5,166 nt of DNA, taken from NCBI GenBank assembly GCA_020720965.1, contig DYNS01000228.1, positions 1 through 5,166 of the forward strand. Reading direction: 5' to 3'. This document shows, one piece after another, positions 1 to 4,285 of the stretch; position 1 is the stretch's first letter; every line of letters begins with the position of its first letter. This DNA comes from Anaerolinea sp. GTDB lineage: Bacteria > Chloroflexota > Anaerolineae > Anaerolineales > Villigracilaceae. The position numbers and the translations under genes were made by a program. Below the pieces are notes generated by a model. The model was not told where the DNA came from. It saw nothing but the letters and a program-made list of their open reading frames with translations, and did not search any database.

Positions 1-362
1 ACCTTGGCGCCGGGGGCGCGGCTGACCGTTGCCCCGACCGTTACGAGGCTGCCTTTTACCCTGGCAGTCTCTCCCAGCGAAGCCGCCCCGCCGACCACGA
101 CTACATCGCCCGCCACTTCGCCATTCATGCTCAGGCTGCCGCCAAACAAAATGACCGAACCGCTTACCCTGGCGTCCGTCTCGATGACGACCGAACCGCC
201 AAAGACGACCAGGTCGTTGGGGTAGGTTTCTCCGCTTTGCAGGGTGAAGTTATCTCCAAAAATGGGACCATCTTCCAGTCCCTGAGCGCGAGCGGAACCG
301 GGTAAAAACAACAGAAGCCAAAAGAGCAAAAAAACGGGCAGGAATTTCAACAGAGGTTTCAT
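1..362 (-). CDS. Secreted bactofilin-like (polymer-forming) beta-repeat protein, 3' end outside window
   Basis: The reading frame opens at the ATG at 362-360 and runs off the left edge after 120 codons, so the C-terminus is missing. Residues 1-26 form a clear signal peptide: MKPLLK, then a Leu/Phe-rich core, then an SARA-Q cleavage site. From about residue 49 there are short hydrophobic strands ending in glycine pairs (VFGGS, LFGGS, VVGGA, TVGAT). The glycine motifs start at 55, 74, 91 and 110, a period of 17-19 residues, as expected for the right-handed beta-helix of bactofilin/polymer-forming proteins. Classical bactofilins are cytoplasmic, whereas the signal peptide here implies export. 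A GAGGAGA ribosome site lies about 6 nt before the ATG. The gene follows the anti-sigma gene by 16 nt and is probably the last visible member of that operon. The fold assignment rests on the repeat pattern only. A secreted adhesin-like or other beta-solenoid protein is the alternative. Confidence 0.75.
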   Translation of the reverse strand, partial: MKPLLKFLPVFLLFWLLLFLPGSARAQGLEDGPIFGDNFTLQSGETYPNDLVVFGGSVVIETDARVSGSVILFGGSLSMNGEVAGDVVVVGGAASLGETARVKGSLVTVGATVSRAPGAK

Positions 363-378
363 TGCTTTCTCCTCGGGG

Positions 379-909
379 CTATGCCACAGAGCGGGCATAT
401 TGCTTGTGGGTGTGACGTAGCGAGAACTTCCAGACATAAGCGGCGAGGCTAAAAGAAGCCAGCCCCAGCCACCAGGCGTATAACGGAACTGCCTGCCCCA
501 AGACATTTAGCAGGGCTGCCCCCAGGGCGCTGACCGTGCGGAGAGCCAGGGCAAAATACATCAGGTTTCCCAACCATAGCCAAAACAACTGCAAAGGCTC
601 CAGCCGCAGGTAAGGCAGGATGGGCAAGAGCAGAGCCAACACAATAAACACTCCTGCGCCCAAAAGCAGAACCGAGCCAAAGGCGGCGCGTTTGCGCTGA
701 AGGGCGCGTTCTGCTGCCAGGCGGGTTTGAAAGCGGGTAGCAAAACCGGGGGCGGGCTTGAGCGCCGGGGCAGCCCGCAGGCTAAGGTTGGCGCGAGAAA
801 GAGCAAAACAGGAGGGACAAGACCGCAGGTGCGTTTGCAAATCCCGCTCTTGTTGCGGGGTGAGCAGTTCGTCACCGGCAAGCCATTCTTCAAAGGGCTG
901 GTGAACCAT
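379..909 (-). CDS. zf-HC2 anti-sigma factor, multi-pass membrane protein
   Basis: This 176-residue protein is the likely inhibitor of the ECF sigma factor encoded just upstream. Its N-terminus carries the zinc-binding anti-sigma signature HxxxCxxC (H27, C31, C34), within which the cytoplasmic domain would grip the sigma factor. A Pro/Ala-rich linker follows (about 46-56), then a basic helix (59-74). At least three hydrophobic segments follow, at roughly 77-101, 106-123 and 141-160. The tail is short and basic, and there is no sizeable extracytoplasmic sensor domain, so any signal must be sensed in the membrane or by a partner. The ATG at 909-907 has an AGAAAGGA ribosome site about 8 nt upstream. 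The start lies inside the end of the sigma gene (20-nt overlap), which supports coupled translation. Family membership is well supported. The partner is inferred from position, and the topology and TM count are approximate. Confidence 0.85.
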   Translation of the reverse strand: MVHQPFEEWLAGDELLTPQQERDLQTHLRSCPSCFALSRANLSLRAAPALKPAPGFATRFQTRLAAERALQRKRAAFGSVLLLGAGVFIVLALLLPILPYLRLEPLQLFWLWLGNLMYFALALRTVSALGAALLNVLGQAVPLYAWWLGLASFSLAAYVWKFSLRHTHKQYARSVA

Positions 910-1495
910 AGGGCATCCTTTCTACAATCGTTTCGGGAGAGTTTGCCAAAAGCAGGCGGGCAACCGCTTTGCGGGCACGGTGCAGGCGGCTTTTGACCGC
1001 GCTCACCGTCAGGTGTAGGCTTTCCGCAATCTCCACTTCAGAAAAGTCGTACCAATAACGCAGGATGATGGCTGCCCGGTCTGTGGCTTCCAAACCGTGC
1101 AGGGCAGACTGAACTTCGCGCTGTTCATCGCGCCGAACCGCTTCCCGTTCCGGGTCCAGCGCGTGAACATCCGGCAGTTCGATGGGGCGGTCATCGTCTT
1201 CCCGCTCTGCATCCAACGAGAAGAGAGTAAAACGGCGGCGGCGCAGCCGGTCTATGCAGTGATGGGCGCTGATGGAAAGAAGCCAGGTGGCAAAGGGGCG
1301 CTGAGGGTCGTAGCGCGTCATATTTTGGTAGGCGCGTAAAAAACTCTCCTGAGCGGCATCTTCCGCCTGCTCTGGCTCACCCAACATTCGGTAACACAGG
1401 TTGTACACCGGCGTTTGGTATTGCTCCAACAGCCGGGTAAAAGCCTCATCGTTTCCTTGTCGAGCCTGGAGAATCCAGGTCATTTCTTCGTTCAC
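890..1495 (-). CDS. ECF-family RNA polymerase sigma factor (sigma-70 regions 2 and 4), GTG start
   Basis: This 201-residue sigma factor has only the two ECF domains. Region 2 spans about 22-90, with the core-binding helix DAAQESFLRAY (46-56) and the -10-recognition stretch from FATWLLSIS to the Arg run at 85-88. An acidic linker (95-115) leads to region 4 at about 128-183. Region 4 has a helix-turn-helix ending in VSAVKSRLHRARKAV (164-178), which reads the -35 element. The GTG at 1495-1493 is preferred over the in-frame ATG at 1483-1481, because an AGGAGA ribosome site lies 4 nt before the GTG, while the ATG has only a weak purine run. An ECF-type promoter lies directly upstream, consistent with autoregulation. 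The gene overlaps the anti-sigma gene by 20 nt. It is clearly an ECF sigma factor, but the regulon and signal cannot be read from the sequence. Confidence 0.93.
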   Translation of the reverse strand: MNEEMTWILQARQGNDEAFTRLLEQYQTPVYNLCYRMLGEPEQAEDAAQESFLRAYQNMTRYDPQRPFATWLLSISAHHCIDRLRRRRFTLFSLDAEREDDDRPIELPDVHALDPEREAVRRDEQREVQSALHGLEATDRAAIILRYWYDFSEVEIAESLHLTVSAVKSRLHRARKAVARLLLANSPETIVERMPYGSPAL

Positions 1496-1505
1496 AGGGT
1501 CTCCT
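1496..1505 (-). promoter_or_regulatory. Ribosome binding site that decides the GTG start of the downstream ECF sigma gene
   Basis: On the minus strand AGGAGA (1505-1500) is followed by CCCT and then GTG at 1495. This is a strong Shine-Dalgarno match at a normal distance, so the longer GTG start is favoured over the in-frame ATG four codons later. Confidence 0.75.
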
Positions 1506-1523
1506 GTCTGTAATGTACTTCAA

Positions 1524-1549
1524 TTACGCAACACAAGAGAGAAAGTTTC
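1524..1549 (-). promoter_or_regulatory. Candidate ECF-type promoter for the sigma/anti-sigma/bactofilin-like operon
   Basis: On the minus strand a -35-like GAAAC (1549-1545, preceded by CC and followed by TTT) is separated by exactly 16 nt from a -10-like CGTAA (1528-1524). This matches the general ECF architecture, for example the TGAAAC-N16-CGTA consensus known for Bacillus sigma-W. It lies in the 76-bp gap before the sigma gene and would give a short leader that still contains the AGGAGA ribosome site. Recognition by this sigma factor (autoregulation) or by the second ECF sigma factor upstream is an inference. Confidence 0.6.
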
Positions 1550-1571
1550 GGCACATCCCCCGTTTTTTTTC

Positions 1572-2066
1572 TTATTGCCAATCTGCCAAAATCTCCCTGG
1601 TAGATTGAAACGCCAGCGCAGGCAGGTTTCCGCGCTCGAACCATTGCGCCGCTTTCGCGTCATCCCCCGCAGAAAGAACCCCACCCTGTAGGCTTGCCCG
1701 GTAAAAAATGACAAAGTCTGCCCCGCGAGGGTGTTCGCGCCCGTGCTTAATCCCCAAAATCCCGTCAATCTGCACCTGCAAGCCGGTTTCTTCCCAGCAT
1801 TCGCGCGCGGCAGCGAGGGCGGGGTCTTCTTCGGCATCCACAAACCCGGCGGGTAAAGTCCATAACCCGGCAAAAGGCGGATGCGCCCTCTGCACCAGCA
1901 AAACCCGCCCCGCCTGGGTGAGCAGAACCGCCGCCGCCACTTTGGGGTCGGCAAAATGAATCCAACGGCAGGCGGGGCAAACCGGGCGCAAACGTCCAAA
2001 GCGTTCCTGCTGAGTCACCGGGCTGCCGCAGCGAGGGCAAAAGCGCACTTCATCCTGGGCTGCCAT
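1572..2066 (-). CDS. NUDIX hydrolase with N-terminal zinc ribbon
   Basis: This 164-residue enzyme should hydrolyse a nucleoside diphosphate linked to another group. The substrate cannot be told from sequence; ADP-ribose- or NADH-type dinucleotides are typical of relatives. An N-terminal four-cysteine zinc ribbon (C10, C13, C30, C33) is followed by WIHFADPK (35-42), an arrangement typical of Nudix_N_2-type proteins. The NUDIX box is complete at 74-96: G74, E80, then REcwEEtGL (88-96), with the metal-binding glutamates E92 and E93 present. I do not see the SQPWPFPxS motif that marks true NADH pyrophosphatases (NudC), so an ADP-ribose or generic NUDIX role is more likely. The ATG at 2066 has a GGGAGGAGAG ribosome site and begins 3 nt after the LysM gene stops, so it is very probably in the same operon. 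No terminator is visible after its TAA. Confidence 0.92.
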   Translation of the reverse strand: MAAQDEVRFCPRCGSPVTQQERFGRLRPVCPACRWIHFADPKVAAAVLLTQAGRVLLVQRAHPPFAGLWTLPAGFVDAEEDPALAAARECWEETGLQVQIDGILGIKHGREHPRGADFVIFYRASLQGGVLSAGDDAKAAQWFERGNLPALAFQSTREILADWQ

Positions 2067-2069
2067 GTT

Positions 2070-2849
2070 TTATCTCTCCTCCCGCCACAGAGCGCGATTT
2101 TTGCGCCAGCGCATCAGGTACGCGCCCGCTCCCAAGCCTGCTCCCAACCCCAGCAGGGTGTATAGCGCGGCGGATGGGATGGGCGGTTGCGGGGCGGAGC
2201 GCAGGGGCGCGGAAGGCAGGTAGAAAACCTGGTCTATGTACAGGTTTTCTTCGTACCAGCAGTTGGCTTCTTGCAAACCTGGCACAGTTGCCCCGGCTTG
2301 TTGCGCCAGCCCTATGAGGGTGTCGCCGGGTTGGATGGTGTAGGCTTGCCAGCCTTCCGGGATGGGGCAGGTGGGGGCTGCTTTGGGGTTGGGAGCTGCC
2401 AGGTCAGGGACGGGGGCTTCGGCGGCGGGGAGTTCTTGCAGGGTAAAGGATTCGGCTTGGGGTGCGGCATCACTCATTCCGCCGCCCCTGCCGGTTGGCA
2501 GGGGGCTATATGCCAGGCGGGTATCCCACCAGGGCAGGGCGGTGTTGAGGGCAAGGGCAAAGACGAAGAGCAAGGTCGCCAGGGCGGAAGACCATTGCAG
2601 GAACAGCGCCGCCGGGGGGACGGGCGCTTGCAGTCCTTGCATTCCGCGCCTTAGGGTAAAGTTGCGCGGGGCGCGGCGGGCGGGCAGGGCGCGGAGTAGA
2701 TTTTTGGTTTGGCTGAGTTGCTGGTAAACGGAGACAAGCGCCGGGTCGGCTTGAAGCCGCTCTTGCAGGCGGGTGCTCTTTGCCAATGGCAGGGTTCCAT
2801 CCAGCAGGGCGGAGAGTTGTTCTACATCTTTTTGGGTTGGGTTTTTCAT
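2070..2849 (-). CDS. Membrane anti-sigma-like protein with extracytoplasmic LysM domain
   Basis: This 259-residue protein is probably the membrane regulator of the sigma factor encoded directly upstream. Residues 7-60 (DVEQLSALLDGTL onward) form a helical domain resembling anti-sigma N-termini (SALLDGxL...Lxxxxx.P), but without zinc-binding His/Cys. A TM segment follows at about 81-105, then a disordered Pro/Ala linker (110-160). A LysM domain spans 168-213, with the YTIQPGDTLIGLA core and a closing QVFYLPS strand. A second TM at about 226-247 has a basic tail after it. C161 and C197 flank or lie within the LysM and could form a disulfide. With a cytoplasmic N-terminus, the LysM would face the cell wall. 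The ATG at 2849 overlaps the sigma stop (ATGA), with GAGG 8 nt upstream. The frame extends to an ATG at 2912, but that start lies inside the sigma gene and would add 21 residues. The LysM call is strong; the anti-sigma role is inferred. Confidence 0.8.
   Translation of the reverse strand: MKNPTQKDVEQLSALLDGTLPLAKSTRLQERLQADPALVSVYQQLSQTKNLLRALPARRAPRNFTLRRGMQGLQAPVPPAALFLQWSSALATLLFVFALALNTALPWWDTRLAYSPLPTGRGGGMSDAAPQAESFTLQELPAAEAPVPDLAAPNPKAAPTCPIPEGWQAYTIQPGDTLIGLAQQAGATVPGLQEANCWYEENLYIDQVFYLPSAPLRSAPQPPIPSAALYTLLGLGAGLGAGAYLMRWRKNRALWREER
2484..2506. repeat. Perfect 8-bp inverted repeat (hairpin) inside the linker of the LysM protein gene
   Basis: CCCCTGCC (2485-2492), loop GGTT (2493-2496) and GGCAGGGG (2497-2504) form a perfect hairpin. 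It can be extended by one G-C pair across a bulge. It encodes residues SPLPTGRG (115-122) at the start of the low-complexity linker. There is no T-tract, so it is not a typical terminator. It resembles small palindromic repeat units that can settle in tolerant linkers, but only one copy is visible here. Confidence 0.5.
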
Positions 2850-3454
2850 GGGCGCGCCTCGCTTTTTAGACGAAAGGCGGCGGGTAGAAGTTCCCAAAAG
2901 TCTTGCAGGCATTCGCGCAGACGCAGACGGGCGCGTGCCAGACGGCTTTTAATCGTCCCCAGCGGGCTGCGGATGGCGGCGGCGACTTCGGCGTAGTCCA
3001 GCCCTTGCAGGTCGGTTAGCACGACTACGGCGCGAAATTCTACCGGCAGGGCGTTGAGACAGTGTTGAATGGCGTGTTCCAACTCTGCGGCTTCCATCTT
3101 CTCTTCCGGGTTCATGGAAGTATCCGCCAGCCAGCGCGGCGATTCTTGTTCTTCGTCTTCTTCGGTTTCGGGCAGCAGAGGGGTGGTTGGGCGGCGTTTT
3201 TGGCGGCGGAGTTCATCGTAACAGGCATTGGTGAGGGTTCGCAGCAGCCAGGCTTTGAAAGAGCCGCCCCGGTAGCGGCTGAGACCGCGAAAAGCGGAAA
3301 GAAAAGCGTTTTGGGTGGCGTCTGCCGCCTGGTCTTCCTCCCCCAAAATGCGTAGAGCGGCGTTGTATAGCGAGTCCTGATACGCCAGGACGAGCCGGTT
3401 GAAGGCATCCAGGTCGCCTTTTTGGGCAGAGGCTATCAGCGCGGTTTCGTCCAT
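2846..3454 (-). CDS. ECF-family RNA polymerase sigma factor, first gene of the minus-strand cluster
   Basis: This 202-residue two-domain sigma factor has region 2 at about 18-88. It contains the core-binding helix DATQNAFLSAF (45-55) and the FKAWLLRTLTNACYDELRR segment (66-84) that reads the -10. A long, acidic, Glu-rich linker (95-121) follows. Region 4 at about 126-183 has a helix-turn-helix ending in GTIKSRLARARLRLRECL (166-183). It is related in layout to the second ECF sigma factor of this window but clearly divergent in the linker and recognition helices, so it is not a recent duplicate. The ATG at 3454 has no Shine-Dalgarno sequence. An extended -10 element ends 6 nt upstream, suggesting a leaderless transcript driven by the housekeeping sigma factor. 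The stop overlaps the start of the LysM membrane gene (ATGA), which supports a sigma/anti-sigma pair. The family call is secure; the signal and regulon are unknown. Confidence 0.93.
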   Translation of the reverse strand: MDETALIASAQKGDLDAFNRLVLAYQDSLYNAALRILGEEDQAADATQNAFLSAFRGLSRYRGGSFKAWLLRTLTNACYDELRRQKRRPTTPLLPETEEDEEQESPRWLADTSMNPEEKMEAAELEHAIQHCLNALPVEFRAVVVLTDLQGLDYAEVAAAIRSPLGTIKSRLARARLRLRECLQDFWELLPAAFRLKSEARP

Positions 3455-3460
3455 GCGCGT

Positions 3461-3469
3461 ATTGTATCA
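3461..3469 (-). promoter_or_regulatory. Extended -10 promoter element for the upstream ECF sigma gene (probably leaderless)
   Basis: The minus strand reads TGATACAAT (TG-n-TACAAT, one mismatch to TATAAT in the hexamer). It ends 6 nt before the sigma ATG, so transcription should begin at or next to the start codon. No convincing -35 hexamer is seen at 16-18 nt. The TG extension can substitute for it. There is no ribosome site between the element and the ATG. Confidence 0.55.
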
Positions 3470-3479
3470 CGCGGGTTTG

Positions 3480-3488
3480 TGCTACACT
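3480..3488 (+). promoter_or_regulatory. Extended -10 promoter element for rnhA (probably leaderless)
   Basis: TGCTACACT (TG-n-TACACT) ends 7 nt before the rnhA ATG at 3496. No Shine-Dalgarno sequence fits in the remaining CTTTGGCGC, so the transcript is probably leaderless. A TTGTAT at 3462-3467 is only a weak -35 candidate with a short 15-nt spacer. The element mirrors the one on the opposite strand 10 bp away. Confidence 0.5.
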
Positions 3489-3495
3489 TTGGCGC

Positions 3496-4215
3496 ATGAG
3501 CAGCCCCAAAAAGCAATGGTATGCCGTTAAACGCGGGCGAAAGCCCGGTTTATACACTCAATGGGCAGGGGAGGGGGAAGCCGCCGCCCAGGTGCAGGGC
3601 TTTGCCGGAGCAGCCTATAAAGGTTTTGCCACCCGCGCCGAAGCGCAAGCCTGGCTGGATGCGCCCTCCTCCGCCCCCTTAGCGCCGACCAACCCGCCGC
3701 CTGCCGAGGCGGAAGCGGAATCTGCCTCCCCGCAAGCCCTGCTCGCCGCCGGGAACATCGTTATCTTTACAGATGGAAGTTCTCTGGGCAACCCTGGCGC
3801 GGGCGGCTATGGGGTTGTTTTGCTCTTTGGCGCTCACCGCAAAGAACTCTCTGGCGGCTTTGCCCGCACCACCAACAACCGCATGGAAATTTACGCCTGC
3901 CTTGCTGCTCTACGAGCATTAAAGCCCAACTCGCCCCCGGTTTATCTCTTCAGTGATTCGCAGTATGTCGTCAATAGCATCCGCAAAGGGTGGGCAAAGC
4001 GCTGGCAATCCAGGGGTTGGATGCGTACCAAAGATGAACCTGCCGAAAACGCCGACCTGTGGCAGGAATTGCTCCCCCTTTGCGAAACCTTCTCGGTGCA
4101 GTTCTTGTGGGTGCGGGGTCACAACAACACCCCAGAAAATGAGCGTTGTGATGTCCTGGCGCGAAGCGCCGCCCAGGGCAAAAACCTGCCGCAAGATGGG
4201 GGATTTACGCGCTGA
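3496..4215 (+). CDS. rnhA: Ribonuclease HI with N-terminal hybrid-binding (viroplasmin-like) domain
   Basis: This 239-residue enzyme should cleave the RNA strand of RNA-DNA hybrids (R-loops, Okazaki primers) in the cytoplasm. Residues 6-56 match the RNase H1 hybrid-binding/Cauli_VI domain (KKQWYAVKRGRKPGLY, then the YKGFATRAEAQAWL strand-helix). An Ala/Pro/Glu-rich linker (57-82) leads to the catalytic domain at about 86-228. The four acidic metal ligands are all present: D93 in FTDGS, E131 in NRME, D154 in SDSQ and D219 in ERCD. The active-site-loop histidine is H209 in VRGHNN, and the basic-protrusion-like KGWAKRWQSRGW (164-175) is also kept. Bacterial RNase HI without the extra domain is about 155 residues, so the added length is the N-terminal domain plus linker. 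The ATG at 3496 has no ribosome site but an extended -10 element 7 nt upstream. It is transcribed divergently from the sigma cluster, and I infer no functional link to it. Confidence 0.95.
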   Translation: MSSPKKQWYAVKRGRKPGLYTQWAGEGEAAAQVQGFAGAAYKGFATRAEAQAWLDAPSSAPLAPTNPPPAEAEAESASPQALLAAGNIVIFTDGSSLGNPGAGGYGVVLLFGAHRKELSGGFARTTNNRMEIYACLAALRALKPNSPPVYLFSDSQYVVNSIRKGWAKRWQSRGWMRTKDEPAENADLWQELLPLCETFSVQFLWVRGHNNTPENERCDVLARSAAQGKNLPQDGGFTR

Positions 4216-4218
4216 AGA

Positions 4219-4227
4219 TGCTACAAT
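4219..4227 (+). promoter_or_regulatory. Extended -10 promoter element upstream of the sensor gene
   Basis: TGCTACAAT (TG-n-TACAAT) lies 3 nt after the rnhA stop codon and differs by one base from the element before rnhA. Transcription would start near 4234, giving a leader of about 50 nt before the ATG at 4286. No -35 hexamer is evident at the usual distance. It suggests the sensor gene has its own promoter besides readthrough from rnhA. Confidence 0.45.
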
Positions 4228-4285
4228 TCTCCCTCTGTTATGGCGCAAGCCCCCAAAAAGGGCGAGCAGATTGGAAGAAAACGAT

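Noticed and set aside
4..225. Plus-strand Thr/Pro-rich frame at the left edge.
   Set aside because: It is the antisense of the repeat-rich bactofilin-like gene, whose signal peptide and ribosome site identify the real frame.
1551..1571. C-run followed by a T8 tract on the plus strand, resembling the tail of a terminator.
   Set aside because: No GC-rich stem precedes it (only GAAA-G-TTTC), and no plus-strand gene ends there. On the minus strand it is an A-tract after the NUDIX stop and would not terminate.
2850..2912. Upstream ATG (2912) extending the LysM protein by 21 residues.
   Set aside because: It lies inside the sigma gene and adds a basic, non-homologous-looking stretch. The ATGA junction with GAGG upstream at 2849 is the better start.
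3697..3712. CCGCCT-GCCG-AGGCGG hairpin in the rnhA linker.
   Set aside because: A 6-bp stem in GC-rich, Pro/Ala/Glu-coding sequence is easily explained by chance and codon bias, so it is not listed as a feature.
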